This document shows, piece after piece, positions 1-11,211 of a stretch of 64,000 bases of DNA. The DNA is from Serratia sp. Ag1. Its GTDB lineage: Bacteria; Pseudomonadota; Gammaproteobacteria; Enterobacterales; Enterobacteriaceae. The stretch covers positions 1-64,000 of the forward strand of contig NZ_JQEI01000021.1 of assembly GCF_000743355.1 (NCBI RefSeq), given 5' to 3'. The position numbers and the translations under genes were made by a program. The notes below the pieces were generated by a model. The model did not search any database. It had not been told where the DNA came from and saw nothing but the letters and a program-made list of their open reading frames with translations. Numbering within the stretch: the first letter of the stretch is position 1; each line of letters begins with the position of its first letter.

Positions 1-48
1 TGCCGGAGGATATTTATTTTTTGCGGCTTCTTGATTCTTCCTGAATAC

Positions 49-912
49 TTACTCGATATTCTGAATTTGCTCACGCATCTGTTCAATCAGCACTTTCAGC
101 TCAATGGCAGAAGTGGTGATATCGGCGTTAATGGATTTTGAGGCCAGCGTGTTCGATTCACGATTGAACTCCTGCATCATAAAATCGAGGCGGCGGCCAA
201 CAGCCTCCTTCTTTTTCAGGATGTTATGCGTTTCTTTTACATGCGCTTCCAGGCGATCCAGCTCTTCGGCGACGTCGATGCGTTGCGCCATCAGTACCAA
301 CTCTTGTTCCAGGCGGGTGTTTTCCAACTGAACCTGTGCTTCTTCCAACTTGCTGAGCAAGCGCTCACGTTGCCATTGCAGGACGTTTGGCATCTGTGCA
401 CGCACTTTAGCCACTTCTGCACTAACACCCTCAAGGCGTTGTTCGATCAGTGCTTTCAGCGCTGTGCCTTCGCTTTCACGTGCGGCGATAAAGTCGTCCA
501 ACGCGCCTTCCAGCGCCTCCATTAATTGCGCACTGATGGTATCCAGATCCTGTTCCTGAGCGGACATCACGCCCGGCCAACGCAGTACATCGATAGGGTT
601 GATTTCCCCTTCGTCGCTTTGCATTTTGACCCAGTTAGCAGCTTCAACCAGTTGTTTAGCCAGTTTTTCATTCAGGATCAGTGAACTTTGTGCACTGGGA
701 TCGAGTTCAAAACGCAGGTTGCATTCCACTTTGCCGCGCGTCAGGCGGTTACGGATACGCTCGCGGATCACCGGCTCAAGGCTGCGGAACTGCTCTGGCA
801 GGCGGATGTAGGTTTCTAAGTAACGCTGGTTAACGGAACGCAGCTCCCAAGCTGCGCTGCCCCATTCACCCTTGATTTCACGCCGGGCGTAGGCGGTCAT
901 GCTGCGGATCAT
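49..912 (-). CDS. yicC: YicC family endoribonuclease
   Basis: 287 aa, the usual length for YicC. The family is a stress-associated endoribonuclease reported in E. coli to act on small RNAs such as RyhB. The protein begins MIRSMTAYARRE and carries the conserved RSVNQRYLE segment near residue 25 and the C-terminal GRRLDFMMQEFNRE block with IKVLIEQMREQ-type ending. An in-frame start 48 bases upstream would add 16 residues (MQRYNRFIF...) that the family lacks, so the ATG at 912 is preferred. It is divergent from rph, the standard enterobacterial arrangement. Confidence 0.95.
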   Translation of the reverse strand: MIRSMTAYARREIKGEWGSAAWELRSVNQRYLETYIRLPEQFRSLEPVIRERIRNRLTRGKVECNLRFELDPSAQSSLILNEKLAKQLVEAANWVKMQSDEGEINPIDVLRWPGVMSAQEQDLDTISAQLMEALEGALDDFIAARESEGTALKALIEQRLEGVSAEVAKVRAQMPNVLQWQRERLLSKLEEAQVQLENTRLEQELVLMAQRIDVAEELDRLEAHVKETHNILKKKEAVGRRLDFMMQEFNRESNTLASKSINADITTSAIELKVLIEQMREQIQNIE

Positions 913-1037
913 TGATGCGTACCCGTAATAGGAAAAGATGAAACGATTATAGCGTTGCACCTGCGGTCAAGATAGGCATAACGTCACGAAGCCCGTATAA
1001 TGCGCAGCCATCGTTGATTAGAAGCCGGAGAGAGCCC

Positions 1038-1754
1038 ATGCGTCCTGCAGGCAGAGCACCACAACAAGTTCGCCCCCTGACATTGACCCGTCACTACACG
1101 AAACACGCTGAAGGTTCAGTGTTGGTTGAGTTTGGCGATACCAAGGTTTTGTGCACTGCTACGGTTGAAGAGGGCGTTCCGCGCTTCCTGAAAGGCCAGG
1201 GGCAAGGTTGGATCACCGCAGAATACGGAATGTTGCCGCGCTCGACCCATAGTCGCAATGCCCGCGAAGCCGCTAAAGGTAAGCAGGGTGGCCGCACGTT
1301 GGAAATTCAGCGCCTGATTGCTCGCTCGTTGCGGGCGGCGGTAGATCTGAAAAAACTGGGTGAGTTCACGATTACTCTAGACTGTGACGTGTTGCAGGCT
1401 GATGGTGGAACTCGTACAGCCTCTATCACTGGCGCTTGCGTGGCGCTGGCTGATGCACTTAACGCACTGGTGGCTACTGGCAAACTAAAAGCCAACCCGA
1501 TGAAAGGGTTGGTGGCGGCGGTTTCAGTAGGTATCGTTAACGGTGAAGCGTTGTGCGATCTGGAATATGTTGAAGATTCCGCCGCAGAAACGGATATGAA
1601 CGTGGTAATGATGGAGGATGGTCGCATGATCGAGGTGCAGGGCACCGCCGAGGGTGAGCCGTTCAGCCATGATGAGTTGCTGGCGTTGCTGGCACTGGCC
1701 CGAGGGGGCATCGAAACCATTTTCCAAGCGCAGAAAGCGGCGCTGGCAGATTGA
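1038..1754 (+). CDS. rph: Ribonuclease PH
   Basis: 238 aa, full length. A phosphorolytic 3'-5' exoribonuclease that trims tRNA precursors and degrades structured RNA. Recognisable blocks are RPAGR at the N-terminus, [18 protein letters not shown] (about residues 52-69), the phosphate-binding GKQGGRT region and [18 protein letters not shown] (about 115-132). The ATG at 1038 follows a GGAGAG ribosome site; an upstream in-frame start would add eight residues foreign to the family. The frame is intact, unlike the rph-1 frameshift allele of E. coli K-12, so translation should reach the pyrE attenuator normally. Confidence 0.97.
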   Translation: MRPAGRAPQQVRPLTLTRHYTKHAEGSVLVEFGDTKVLCTATVEEGVPRFLKGQGQGWITAEYGMLPRSTHSRNAREAAKGKQGGRTLEIQRLIARSLRAAVDLKKLGEFTITLDCDVLQADGGTRTASITGACVALADALNALVATGKLKANPMKGLVAAVSVGIVNGEALCDLEYVEDSAAETDMNVVMMEDGRMIEVQGTAEGEPFSHDELLALLALARGGIETIFQAQKAALAD

Positions 1755-1760
1755 TTTTTT

Positions 1761-1787
1761 AAAGGCGACGGAGAAGTCGCCTTTTTT
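1761..1787 (+). terminator. pyrE attenuator hairpin
   Basis: AAAGGCGAC, a 6-base loop and GTCGCC followed by six T form an intrinsic terminator just 7 bases after the rph stop. In E. coli the terminator at this place is the UTP-sensitive pyrE attenuator: ribosomes translating rph close behind the polymerase suppress it when UTP is low. Position and shape fit; the regulation itself is inferred by homology. Confidence 0.85.
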
Positions 1788-1847
1788 ATGCCCGGCGATC
1801 GGGCGGCAGTAGAACAGACGTAACAGACCAGACGAGGAGATGCAGTA

Positions 1848-2489
1848 ATGAAAGCCTATCAGCGCCAGTTTATCGAGTTTGCGCTTAACAAACAGGTATT
1901 GAAGTTCGGCGAGTTTACCCTGAAGTCGGGCCGCGTCAGCCCGTATTTCTTCAATGCTGGCTTGTTTAACACCGGGCGTGACCTGGCGCTGTTAGGGCGT
2001 TTCTATGCCGAAGCGTTGGTGGATTCAGGCATTGATTTCGATCTGCTGTTCGGCCCGGCTTATAAGGGGATCCCGATTGCCACGACCACAGCGGTAGCGC
2101 TGGCGGAGCATCATGATCGCGACGTGCCGTATTGCTTCAACCGCAAAGAGGCCAAAGATCATGGAGAAGGTGGTCTGCTAGTAGGGAGCCCGTTGCAAGG
2201 GCGTGTGATGCTGGTGGATGATGTGATCACGGCTGGTACGGCAATCCGTGAATCAATGGAAGTGATTAACGCCCATAACGCCAGTTTGGCGGGCGTATTG
2301 ATTTCTCTTGATCGTCAGGAGCGTGGCCGGGCTGATGTGTCTGCGATTCAGGAAGTGGAGCGCGATTATCACTGCACAGTGATCTCCATTATTACTCTGA
2401 AGGACCTGATTGCGTATCTGGAAGAGAAACCGGAAATGGCTGCGCACTTAGCGGCGGTGCGTGCGTATCGCGAGCAATATGGCGTTTAA
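1848..2489 (+). CDS. pyrE: Orotate phosphoribosyltransferase
   Basis: 213 aa. Converts orotate and PRPP to orotidine 5'-monophosphate, the fifth step of de novo UMP synthesis, in the cytosol. The PRPP-binding loop is visible as [17 protein letters not shown] (about residues 120-136), with [11 protein letters not shown] (about 68-78) and [13 protein letters not shown], the flexible catalytic loop (about 98-110). A GAGGAG ribosome site lies about 10 bases before the ATG. It is cotranscribed with rph through the attenuator and convergent with slmA. Confidence 0.97.
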   Translation: MKAYQRQFIEFALNKQVLKFGEFTLKSGRVSPYFFNAGLFNTGRDLALLGRFYAEALVDSGIDFDLLFGPAYKGIPIATTTAVALAEHHDRDVPYCFNRKEAKDHGEGGLLVGSPLQGRVMLVDDVITAGTAIRESMEVINAHNASLAGVLISLDRQERGRADVSAIQEVERDYHCTVISIITLKDLIAYLEEKPEMAAHLAAVRAYREQYGV

Positions 2490-2495
2490 AATATA

Positions 2496-2517
2496 ACGCC
2501 GGGCATAAACCCGGCGT
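2496..2517. terminator. Hairpin between convergent pyrE and slmA
   Basis: ACGCCGGG, a 6-base loop and CCCGGCGT form an 8-bp perfect stem 7 bases after the pyrE stop. A T-rich stretch follows on the minus strand only, so it should stop slmA-direction transcription best. Its strength on the plus strand is uncertain. Confidence 0.6.
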
Positions 2518-2549
2518 CAGCATAATCTTTCATGTTGCCACGGCAGCGA

Positions 2550-3146
2550 TTATTGCAGTTGTGCCGCTAGCAACGGCCAACGTGCATCGAAATCTTGTGT
2601 AGGGCGATAGCGGAATTCAGAACGGATATAACGCGACAGCATTCCTTCACAAAAGGCCAATAGCTGGCTGGCCAGCAGTGTTTCATCTACGCTAAAACCT
2701 TTGCCTTCACGCAATTTTCGCTCTTTCAGTACCTGGCGCAGCTGTGCTTCAATGCGCTCAAACAACTGGTTAATTCTGCCCTGCAGGCGATCCTGTTCAA
2801 ACATCAGTGCGTGCCCGGTCATGATGCGTGTCAGGCCAGGGTTGCGCTCGGCAAACCCGAGTATCAGCAATAGAATCAGGCGCAGACGGTTAAATGTCTC
2901 TTTCTCATCCTGCAGGATCAGATTGATGCGTGATATCAGGCTGTCTTCAATAAACTCGATCAGGCTGTCAAACATCCGCGTCTTGCTGGGGAAATGCCGG
3001 TAGAGGGCAGCCTCAGAGACACCAACGTTTGCGGCGAGCTTTGCAGTGGTAATGCGCTGGCTGCCGTCGCTGGATTCCAGCATTTGGGCTAGCGCCTGCA
3101 GTATTTCCTCACGCCGGTTCCTTTTCGTATTTTCTTTTTCTGCCAT
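2550..3146 (-). CDS. slmA: Nucleoid occlusion factor SlmA
   Basis: 198 aa, full length. A TetR-family DNA-binding protein that, when bound to its chromosomal sites, blocks FtsZ ring assembly over the nucleoid. The N-terminal helix-turn-helix is clear: [13 protein letters not shown], then [24 protein letters not shown] (about residues 31-54). The rest is the helical dimer/FtsZ-binding domain, ending [13 protein letters not shown]. It lies between pyrE and dut as in E. coli. The 258 bases between it and dut hold no gene I can support. Confidence 0.97.
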   Translation of the reverse strand: MAEKENTKRNRREEILQALAQMLESSDGSQRITTAKLAANVGVSEAALYRHFPSKTRMFDSLIEFIEDSLISRINLILQDEKETFNRLRLILLLILGFAERNPGLTRIMTGHALMFEQDRLQGRINQLFERIEAQLRQVLKERKLREGKGFSVDETLLASQLLAFCEGMLSRYIRSEFRYRPTQDFDARWPLLAAQLQ

Positions 3147-3404
3147 GTTTGGTTAGACCTTTGCTAAAACGATTTATACCCTGAATCCATATGGGTATAG
3201 ATTCTCTAGAACCCAAACACCGACCGTGGCAGAGCAAACTGCGGGCGACTTGTGTCATCGTTGTTATGGTGTTTGGGTCAATGGTCTTTTCAACCATTAT
3301 TCTTTAGGCGAGTAGGTACGCCATCTTGATGGCCGGACAAGCCTGATCATAAAGATATCCCTCTCTCTGACGTGGCATGCCGACCATAATATTACGCACA
3401 GGAT

Positions 3405-3863
3405 TTAGTGACGGCCAGAGTGGCCAAAACCACCGTCCCCGCGTTCACTGTTGTCGAATTCGGTGACCAGATTGAATTCAGCCTGGACAACCGGCACAAA
3501 CACCATTTGTGCGATGCGTTCACCCGGTTCGATGGTGAAGGATTTCTGGCCACGGTTCCACACGGACACCATCAACTGGCCTTGATAGTCAGAATCGATC
3601 AACCCAACCAGGTTACCCAGCACCACGCCGTGCTTATGGCCCAGACCGGAACGGGGCAGAATGACTGCTGCCAGACTGGTATCGGCAATATGAATGGCCA
3701 GGCCGGTAGGCAGCAAGGTGGTCTCACCCGGAGCCAGTTCAACGGCACTGTCCAGGCAGGCGCGGAGATCAAGACCAGCAGAACCAGGGGTGGCGTAGGT
3801 CGGTAAAGGGAAATCCTGACCGATACGTGGGTCGAGGATCTTAACGTCGATTTTTTTCATCAT
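3405..3863 (-). CDS. dut: dUTP diphosphatase
   Basis: 152 aa from the first of two adjacent ATGs (151 aa from the second, 3860). A trimeric dUTPase that hydrolyses dUTP to dUMP and PPi, keeping uracil out of DNA and feeding thymidylate synthesis. All five dUTPase motifs are present: [39 protein letters not shown] and the C-terminal [12 protein letters not shown], whose Phe stacks on the uracil. The start overlaps the 3' end of coaBC by about 23 bases, so the two are translationally linked as in E. coli. Confidence 0.97.
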   Translation of the reverse strand: MMKKIDVKILDPRIGQDFPLPTYATPGSAGLDLRACLDSAVELAPGETTLLPTGLAIHIADTSLAAVILPRSGLGHKHGVVLGNLVGLIDSDYQGQLMVSVWNRGQKSFTIEPGERIAQMVFVPVVQAEFNLVTEFDNSERGDGGFGHSGRH

Positions 3864-5055
3864 AACGGCTGACTATCTCGTTTAGTAAACGTTGGCCAAG
3901 GAGTGCCTTGTCGCTGTGCGGAAGGCGCTTTTCTCCATCCTGCCAAAAAAGATGCAGGGCATTGGTATCACTGTTGAAACCGTGCTCTGCGAGCGATACA
4001 TCATTGGCGCAGATTAAATCCAGTTTCTTCCGTGCCAGTTTTTGTCGTGCGTATTCTTCCACATTCTGGGTTTCGGCAGCAAACCCGACAACAAATGGGC
4101 GATTTTTGTTCATTGCGGCCACGCTGGCGACAATATCGGGGTTTTTTATCATCTTGAGGATGATTTCATCACCCTGTTTTTTGATTTTTTCATTGGCAAT
4201 CTGTTCTGGGCGGTAATCAGCTACGGCGGCACAGGCGATAAAAATATTCTGCTGTGCGGCATGCTGTTGCACTGCCTGCTGCATCTCTAAGGCACTGATA
4301 ACATCGATGCGTGTTACGCCGCTCGGCGTTGGCAGATTAACCGGCCCGGCAACCAACGTGACTTGCGCCCCGCGAGCCGCTGCTGCCCGGGCAATAGCAA
4401 AACCCATCTTGCCGGAACTGTGATTGCTGATAAAACGCACGGGATCCAACGCTTCCCGCGTAGGGCCAGCGGTGATCATCAGTTTTAAATGCTTCAGATC
4501 CTGTGGCGCAGAAAAGTGAGCGTTGGCCAGTTCAACGATCTCCAGCGGATCCAACATACGGCCTGGCCCGACGTCACCGCAGGCCTGGTTGCCGCTGTCC
4601 GGCCCCCACAGCAACATACCGCGCGCCTGTAGCAGATGCAGATTAGCCTGCGTGGCGGCGGCACGGTACATCTGTTGGTTCATTGCTGGTGCTGCAGCGA
4701 TCGGTGCAGCGGTTGCCAAGCAAACCGTGGTCAGCAGATCGTTAGCCATACCGGCAGCAACACGGGCCAGCAGATCGGCGGTGGCGGGTGCCAGAATGAC
4801 CAGATCGGCCCATTTAGCCAGTTCAATATGCCCCATACCGGCTTCTGCCGCGGGATCCAGCAGATCGTCAGAAACCGGATAGCCGGAAACAGCCTGCAGC
4901 GTGAGCGGGGTGATGAAAGCTTTTGCTGCAGTGGTCATGACAACCCTTACCTCAGCGCCCCTGTCGCGCAGGCGGCGCACCAGCTCTGGGCATTTATAAG
5001 CAGCAATGCCGCCGCTGATGCCAAGCACAATATGTTTGCCTGAAAGTCCCGTCAT
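3841..5055 (-). CDS. coaBC: Bifunctional phosphopantothenoylcysteine decarboxylase/synthetase
   Basis: 404 aa from the second of two adjacent ATGs (5058 is the alternative). Two CoA-pathway enzymes in one chain. The N-terminal CoaC flavoprotein decarboxylase shows [10 protein letters not shown] near residue 10, the catalytic-His region [11 protein letters not shown] and PAMNQQMY. The C-terminal CoaB synthetase starts near residue 190 with [26 protein letters not shown] and contains NEKIKKQ with the conserved lysine. An in-frame extension to 5184 adds 43 residues with no family match and is not used. Confidence 0.95.
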   Translation of the reverse strand: MTGLSGKHIVLGISGGIAAYKCPELVRRLRDRGAEVRVVMTTAAKAFITPLTLQAVSGYPVSDDLLDPAAEAGMGHIELAKWADLVILAPATADLLARVAAGMANDLLTTVCLATAAPIAAAPAMNQQMYRAAATQANLHLLQARGMLLWGPDSGNQACGDVGPGRMLDPLEIVELANAHFSAPQDLKHLKLMITAGPTREALDPVRFISNHSSGKMGFAIARAAAARGAQVTLVAGPVNLPTPSGVTRIDVISALEMQQAVQQHAAQQNIFIACAAVADYRPEQIANEKIKKQGDEIILKMIKNPDIVASVAAMNKNRPFVVGFAAETQNVEEYARQKLARKKLDLICANDVSLAEHGFNSDTNALHLFWQDGEKRLPHSDKALLGQRLLNEIVSRYDEKNRR

Positions 5056-5239
5056 CATGATGGTCCGATTGAAAACCGAAAGATGCCGCATTTTAGCATA
5101 ACCGTTGACGAGGTGAGCGATTCTGCTGTGTATGCAGCCAGTTACATTCAGGTTTGCGTAATACTTCGCAATGTTATCAATCACCTGTCGCGCTCCAGAA
5201 TGCCTCGTGGCATGCTCGGCGGATTGCAGGGAGGTGGCG

Positions 5240-5923
5240 ATGAGCAGTCAGGATATGTCGTTATGGCCGGGAGAGCTGGCTCCAAGAGAAAAATTGATGC
5301 GTGACGGCGCAGCGGCGCTATCAGATGTGGAGTTGTTGGCGATCTTTCTGCGCACTGGCCTGCCTGGCATTCACGTTTTACAACGGGCTGAACAGCTACT
5401 GGCTCATTTTGGCTCGCTCTATCATCTGATTGCGGCAGATTATGCGCAATTCTCCAGTCAGAAAGGGTTAGGAAATGCCACCTATGCCCAACTGCAGGCC
5501 ATTTCGGAATTGGCTTTGCGGCTGTTTTCTGGCCCGCATCTTTTAGAGAACGCGTTACTGAACCCAAAAGTGACCCAGCATTATTTGCACAGTTTGCTGG
5601 TTCACCATGAACGTGAAGTGTTTTTAGTGTTGTTTTTGGACAATCAACACCGGGTTATTCGCCATCAGGAGATGTTTGCTGGTACCATCAGCAGCGTCGT
5701 CGTACACCCAAGAGAAATTGTGCGTGAAGCGTTGAAGGCTAATGCAGCCGCCATCATTCTGGCGCATAATCATCCTTCGGGTAAGGCTGAGCCCAGCCAC
5801 GCCGACCGTTTGATAACCGAGCAAGTGGTGAATGCCTGCCGGTTATTAGAGATCCGAGTGCTCGATCATTTAGTGATAGGCCGGGGTGAATGTGTCTCTT
5901 TTGCCGAGCGCGGGTGGCTTTAA
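5240..5923 (+). CDS. radC: RadC family JAB-domain protein (YicR)
   Basis: 227 aa. The C-terminal JAB/MPN metal-binding motif is complete: EIVREALK, then [15 protein letters not shown] (HxHxnS/D type). The N-terminus carries the helix-hairpin-helix-like [14 protein letters not shown]. The family was long tied to DNA repair, but its biochemical role is unproven. The ATG at 5240 is chosen because GGAGGTGGCG lies directly upstream; an earlier in-frame start would add 23 cysteine-rich residues unlike the family. It is divergent from coaBC. Confidence 0.9.
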   Translation: MSSQDMSLWPGELAPREKLMRDGAAALSDVELLAIFLRTGLPGIHVLQRAEQLLAHFGSLYHLIAADYAQFSSQKGLGNATYAQLQAISELALRLFSGPHLLENALLNPKVTQHYLHSLLVHHEREVFLVLFLDNQHRVIRHQEMFAGTISSVVVHPREIVREALKANAAAIILAHNHPSGKAEPSHADRLITEQVVNACRLLEIRVLDHLVIGRGECVSFAERGWL

Positions 5924-6029
5924 GCCATTTTTTCGCGATCCTTGAGGGATCTTTAGCTGTTCGGGACTTGAGCACTTACGCTTCAGAGCGTATACTACGC
6001 CACCTTTGAGAATCTTGGGTTTGGCGTTA

Positions 6030-6121
6030 AGAGCCTATCTCAGCAGGTTTCTGGCCTGATGTGTAGTTTCTGACCTGATGACGAGAGTCTCCTCAGTATG
6101 AAGTTTGCTGAGATGGGCTCT
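6030..6121. repeat. 92-bp unit with 16-bp terminal inverted repeats upstream of rpmB
   Basis: AGAGCCTATCTCAGCA at 6030-6045 is the inverse of TGCTGAGATGGGCTCT at 6106-6121 with one mismatch. Inside, TTTCTGGCCTGATG and TTTCTGACCTGATG form a tandem pair (6048-6081). No coding frame fits. It sits in the leader of the rpmB-rpmG ribosomal operon. It could be a small non-autonomous repeat element or a long-range leader hairpin. Confidence 0.6.
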
Positions 6122-6185
6122 AAAAGCCTGACGAGGCGGCCATACCCTATACGAAGCTCGAGCTGATTTGATTTTTGGAGAATAG

Positions 6186-6425
<240 letters not shown>

Positions 6426-6438
6426 GGAAAGGAACTGA

Positions 6439-6609
<171 letters not shown>

Positions 6610-6625
6610 TTTTAGTGGATTAATG

Positions 6626-6653
6626 AAAACCCGGCCAAGGCCGGGTTTTTTGT
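6626..6653 (+). terminator. rpmBG operon terminator
   Basis: AAAACCCGGCC, a short loop and GGCCGGGTTTTTT: a GC-rich perfect stem with a T tract, 17 bases after the rpmG stop. Confidence 0.93.
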
Positions 6654-6688
6654 TATATGGGATAGAGGTATCTGAAAGGGAGCGCAAC

Positions 6689-7498
6689 ATGCCTGAATTA
6701 CCAGAAGTCGAAACCAGTCGCCGTGGCATCGAACCTTATCTTGTTGGACACAACATTCAGTACGCGGTGGTGCGTAATGCTCGCCTGCGCTGGCCAGTCT
6801 CCGAGCAGATCCTGACGTTGAGCGATCGGCCCGTGCTCAGCGTGCAGCGTCGTGCCAAGTATTTGTTAATCGAGCTGGATTATGGCTGGATTATCGTGCA
6901 TTTGGGGATGTCTGGCAGCTTGCGCATGTTGGCGGAGGAAACCGAGGCAGGCAAGCACGATCATGTCGATCTGGTAATGAGCAACGGCATGATCCTGCGT
7001 TATACCGATCCGCGCCGTTTCGGTGCCTGGCTGTGGTGCGAAGATCTGGCAACAAGTAATGTCTTGGCTCATCTTGGCCCAGAGCCGCTGAGTGAGGCGT
7101 TTGACGGTAACTACCTGTATGAGCAATCCCGTAATAAACGCACGTTGATCAAACCCTGGCTGATGGACAACAAGCTGGTGGTGGGGGTGGGGAATATCTA
7201 TGCCAGTGAATCGTTGTTTACTGCCGGGATCCTGCCCGATCGTCCGGCACATTCCCTGAGTCAGGCGGAGGCGGAGCTACTGGTGGCAACCATCAAGGCC
7301 GTCTTGCTGCGTTCGATCGAACAGGGGGGCACCACGCTGCGTGATTTTTTGCAATCGGACGGTAAACCAGGCTATTTTGCGCAGGAATTACAGGTATATG
7401 GCCGGGCGGGTGAACCTTGCCGCGCATGCGGAACCCTGATTGAAAGTGCCAAACACGGGCAGCGCAGCACCTTTTTCTGCCGCCGCTGCCAGCGCTGA
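6689..7498 (+). CDS. mutM: Formamidopyrimidine-DNA glycosylase
   Basis: 269 aa, the family length. A bifunctional DNA glycosylase/AP lyase that removes 8-oxoguanine and formamidopyrimidines. The catalytic N-terminus PELPEVE is exact after Met removal (Pro nucleophile, Glu2). The conserved lysine lies in RRAKYLL near residue 57, the helix-two-turn-helix contains NIYASE, and the C-terminal zinc finger has CRAC and CRRC pairs. The ATG at 6689 is fixed by the catalytic proline, so longer in-frame starts are excluded. Its stop abuts the coaD stop on the other strand. Confidence 0.97.
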   Translation: MPELPEVETSRRGIEPYLVGHNIQYAVVRNARLRWPVSEQILTLSDRPVLSVQRRAKYLLIELDYGWIIVHLGMSGSLRMLAEETEAGKHDHVDLVMSNGMILRYTDPRRFGAWLWCEDLATSNVLAHLGPEPLSEAFDGNYLYEQSRNKRTLIKPWLMDNKLVVGVGNIYASESLFTAGILPDRPAHSLSQAEAELLVATIKAVLLRSIEQGGTTLRDFLQSDGKPGYFAQELQVYGRAGEPCRACGTLIESAKHGQRSTFFCRRCQR

Positions 7499-7987
<489 letters not shown>

Positions 7988-8761
7988 TCACTTCTCGGTG
8001 TAATTACGGTTCAACGCCCATAATGCGGCATATTTATTAAACGTATATTGCGCGTTGACCACGGCTAACAGCAAGCCCTGTTTACCGTCAAGGAAACCGG
8101 CACGTAGCAGCCAGGTTTTGCAAAAAGCCCCCAGCGTGTGCGTGAGAATAGACAGAAAACTGCAGCTTTTACCGGCTTGATGGCGTTGAGCGGCCCACTG
8201 TTCTGCGTAATGTAATTGCTTGCGTTGGAAAGCAAAAAAATCTCTGCAAGTCAGATGTTGCAGATCGCCTTTTAGTGGCACCACTTTTGCGCCGTTGATG
8301 TTGAGGGACTCATGCACCAGATCGTCGTTGTAATGGTAGCGCCGATTGGCATAGAGGCGGTTAACCCGGTCAGGATACCAACCACTGTGGCGCATAAAGC
8401 GGCCCAAAAACAGATTACGGCGGCCAAGGCTGTAAACTACGTTGTCGTCTGCGAAAGTCAGTGCATGCTCTATGGATTGGCGCAGTTCCGGCGTAACGCG
8501 CTCGTCGGCATCGATCATCAGAACGTAATCTTGAGTGGCATAGCTTTGTGCTTTCTGCCGCTGCTTACCGAACCCTTGCCAGTCAGTATGAGTGAAAACT
8601 TTAGCACCCAGGCTTTCGGCCAGAGCAACAGAACCATCCCGGCTACCGGAGTCCAGCACGATGATTTCATCGGCCCAAGCCACCGATTGCAGGCACTCTG
8701 GCAACAATTCGGCTTCGTCTTTGGCAATCATCACCACCGACAGGCTTTTGCGGCTGTTCAT
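7988..8761 (-). CDS. waaE: LPS core beta-1,4-glucosyltransferase WaaE
   Basis: 257 aa GT2 glycosyltransferase. It shows the GT-A start [29 protein letters not shown] and the metal-binding MIDADER (DxD) near residue 85. The Klebsiella and Serratia homologue adds a beta-1,4-glucose to heptose I of the inner core. It acts on the cytoplasmic face of the inner membrane. The start overlaps the waaA stop by one base (TGATG), so translation is coupled. Confidence 0.9.
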   Translation of the reverse strand: MNSRKSLSVVMIAKDEAELLPECLQSVAWADEIIVLDSGSRDGSVALAESLGAKVFTHTDWQGFGKQRQKAQSYATQDYVLMIDADERVTPELRQSIEHALTFADDNVVYSLGRRNLFLGRFMRHSGWYPDRVNRLYANRRYHYNDDLVHESLNINGAKVVPLKGDLQHLTCRDFFAFQRKQLHYAEQWAAQRHQAGKSCSFLSILTHTLGAFCKTWLLRAGFLDGKQGLLLAVVNAQYTFNKYAALWALNRNYTEK

Positions 8762-10038
8762 CAGTGGCTCCGGGGGGGCAAGTAGGGTTCCAGCAATTGC
8801 AGCAGGCGCTGCAGCGCTCCCTGATTCTGATACAGTACTTCAACGGCATGGCGGCCATGGTAACGGCGGTAGTCTTCATCTGCCAGCAGTGTTGCCACTT
8901 CTTTCACCAGAGAATCCACATCGGTGACCGCAATCAACCCGCCAGCCTGTGAGAGCTTGGCACAGATATCCTTGAAGTTGAAAGTATGCGGGCCCATCAG
9001 CACTGGAATGGCGTGCGCTGCAGCTTCGAGCGGGTTATGCCCGCCGCGCGCCACCAGGCTACCCCCCACAAAGGCCAGATCGGCAATGCCGTACAACAGC
9101 ATCAATTCACCCATGGTATCGCCAATCACGACCTGCGTAATGCTGGAAGGGATTTCGCCACTGCTGCGTGTGATATAGCTGAACCCCGCTTTTTGCGTCA
9201 GCTCTTTAGCGGTGAGGAAGCGCTCTGGGTGGCGTGGCACCAGAATCAGCAGCAGTTCAGGATATTGTTCCAGCAATTTGCGATGTGCTTCCAGCAGAAT
9301 GCTCTCTTCGCCTTCGTGGGTGCTGGTGGCGATCCACACCGGGCGGCGCGGTGCCCACTGGCGGCGTAGCGTTACCGCGCGCACTGCCAATTCGGGCGTA
9401 ACAGAAATATCGAATTTCAGGCTACCGGTCACGGTGAGTTGTGAACGTTTCAGGCCCAGTTCGATAAAGCGTTCACCGTCTTCCTCATTCTGTGCGGCGA
9501 TCAGGGTTATGCGTTGCAGAATATGGCGGATGAAACCGCTGATTTTCTTATAACCGGCGGCTGAGCGGGCGGAAAGGCGGGCATTGGCAATCACCAGCGG
9601 GATTTGGCGCTGATGCAGCGCATTAATCAGATTTGGCCAGAGTTCGGTTTCCATAATGATAACCAGCTTCGGATTCACCTGTTCGAGAAAACGGCGCATG
9701 GAACCGGGTAAATCGTAGGGTAAATAAACATGATGCACGTCATTACCAAAAGCGGATTGCACGCGTTCGGAACCCGTTGGCGTCATGGTGGTCACAGTTA
9801 TCGGTAAATGAGGGTAGCGGTGGCGTAGCGCACGTACCAATGGGATAGCGGCCAGCGTCTCGCCGACAGAAACGGAATGCAGCATAATACCACCCGGCAC
9901 CACTTTCCCGGCGCAGAAGCCGTAGCGTTCTGCCCAGCGTTTACGGTAGGCTGGAGCCTTGCGGCTGCGCAACAGTAAGCGAAGCCAGATCAGGGGTTGG
10001 ATAAGGTAGAGTAGTACCTGATATAAACGGAGCAGCAT
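8761..10038 (-). CDS. waaA: Kdo transferase
   Basis: 425 aa, as in E. coli. A GT30 enzyme that transfers two Kdo residues from CMP-Kdo to lipid IVA, the entry step of core assembly. An N-terminal hydrophobic anchor ([18 protein letters not shown]) is followed by [14 protein letters not shown] near residue 50 with the catalytic Glu, and the C-terminal nucleotide-binding block [15 protein letters not shown] near 308. An upstream in-frame start (10080) would add 14 residues ahead of the conserved anchor and is not used. Confidence 0.96.
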   Translation of the reverse strand: MLLRLYQVLLYLIQPLIWLRLLLRSRKAPAYRKRWAERYGFCAGKVVPGGIMLHSVSVGETLAAIPLVRALRHRYPHLPITVTTMTPTGSERVQSAFGNDVHHVYLPYDLPGSMRRFLEQVNPKLVIIMETELWPNLINALHQRQIPLVIANARLSARSAAGYKKISGFIRHILQRITLIAAQNEEDGERFIELGLKRSQLTVTGSLKFDISVTPELAVRAVTLRRQWAPRRPVWIATSTHEGEESILLEAHRKLLEQYPELLLILVPRHPERFLTAKELTQKAGFSYITRSSGEIPSSITQVVIGDTMGELMLLYGIADLAFVGGSLVARGGHNPLEAAAHAIPVLMGPHTFNFKDICAKLSQAGGLIAVTDVDSLVKEVATLLADEDYRRYHGRHAVEVLYQNQGALQRLLQLLEPYLPPRSH

Positions 10039-10161
10039 TCTATCAATTTCATTTATATGGGTTACGCAGAATAGTATCATAACCGCAAGGGAAAGGCGCT
10101 AGCTTGGTAACCTGGGGCGAAGGTTGGGATAACTGGCGAGAGTTTCGTCGAAAGGCTTGCA

Positions 10162-11178
10162 ATGAAGAATATTTTAATTATTCGCCGCGACAACATTGGC
10201 GATCTCGTTTGTACAACACCGCTGATTGAAGGGGTGAAAATTGCTTATCCCGACGCCAAGGTTTATCTGTTAATCAATAGTGTCAATCAGGATGTGGTGA
10301 AAAATAACCCGAATGTCGAAAAGGTATTTGTTTATAAGAAAGCAAAACATAAGGCTAAGGGTGAAACAACGCTGGGGATCTACTTTGAGCGTTTAATGAT
10401 ATTTCTGCAGCTGCGTAGAATAAAGTTTGATGCGGCGATTCTGGCTAACCCGGTTCCTTGTAAATATAGCCTGCGGCTGGCGAAAATGGCAGGGGTGAAA
10501 CATATTATTGGCGCGGATTTGGGCAAGCCTGAAATTACCCGGGCTTTTCGTAAAGAGGATTTTCGGGGCAAGCATCAAGTCGAATATACTTTCAGTTATC
10601 TTTCTGCGATTACCGATAAAAATATCCCAATCCCACCCGTGCGTATTTACCTCAGTGAGGATGAACGCCAAGCAGCCACCCAACGTTTAAAGACTCTGCT
10701 ACCAGAAGGGGGCTCGCGTATCTGTGCGGTGCATTTCAGTAATCGCAGAGAAAAGAGCAGTTGGCCTTTGGAGCACTATGCCGAGATTATCCGCCGTTTG
10801 ACTGCTGATCCACACACTGCGGTACTGATTTTTTGGTCGCCGCAAGGGACCTTGGCGCCAGATGATATCGGCGATCAGAAAAGGGCGGAACTGCTGTTGG
10901 AACAGTGCCAGAATGGCCGGGTTGCGCTCTACCCCACGGCCTCAGTGCGTGAGCTGTTAGCCGCGTTTGATCTTTGCGATCTGGTCATATGCAGCGATGG
11001 TGGCCAGATGCATCTGGCTGCGGCGTTGGATAAAGACCAAGTGGTGTTTTTCGGTGAAACCAGTCAGGAAGAATGGCATCCATGGTCAGGGAAATATCAG
11101 ATATTACAGGCAGAGTCTGGGAATTGTGGTGATATTCCGATCGAAGACGTGTGGCGCAGTATTGAAGCGATGAAATAA
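10162..11178 (+). CDS. GT9-family (heptosyltransferase-like) LPS core glycosyltransferase
   Basis: 338 aa. The heptosyltransferase fold shows at the N-terminus (ILIIRRDNIGDLVCTTPLIEG) and in the C-terminal sugar-nucleotide block CSDGGQMHLAAALDK near residue 278. It transfers a heptose or related sugar to the LPS core by family; the acceptor cannot be told from sequence. It stands alone on the plus strand, divergent from waaA and convergent with wabH, within a cluster that already contains waaC, waaF and waaQ. AT-richer codon use than waaA. Confidence 0.82.
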   Translation: MKNILIIRRDNIGDLVCTTPLIEGVKIAYPDAKVYLLINSVNQDVVKNNPNVEKVFVYKKAKHKAKGETTLGIYFERLMIFLQLRRIKFDAAILANPVPCKYSLRLAKMAGVKHIIGADLGKPEITRAFRKEDFRGKHQVEYTFSYLSAITDKNIPIPPVRIYLSEDERQAATQRLKTLLPEGGSRICAVHFSNRREKSSWPLEHYAEIIRRLTADPHTAVLIFWSPQGTLAPDDIGDQKRAELLLEQCQNGRVALYPTASVRELLAAFDLCDLVICSDGGQMHLAAALDKDQVVFFGETSQEEWHPWSGKYQILQAESGNCGDIPIEDVWRSIEAMK

Positions 11179-11181
11179 GCG

Positions 11182-11209
11182 AGAATGGCAGGAAGCCTCC
11201 TGCCATTCT
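11182..11209. terminator. Bidirectional terminator
   Basis: AGAATGGCAGGA, a 4-base loop and TCCTGCCATTCT: a perfect 12-bp stem between the convergent GT9 gene and wabH, with A/T-rich flanks on both sides. Confidence 0.85.
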
Positions 11210-11211
11210 GA

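Noticed and set aside
1307-1720. Long antisense frames inside rph, pyrE, radC, rhaA, gpmI and others
   Set aside because: They are shadows of well-identified genes, with no ribosome sites or family matches.
3147-3404. Open frame fragments between slmA and dut
   Set aside because: Short, no ribosome site, no family.
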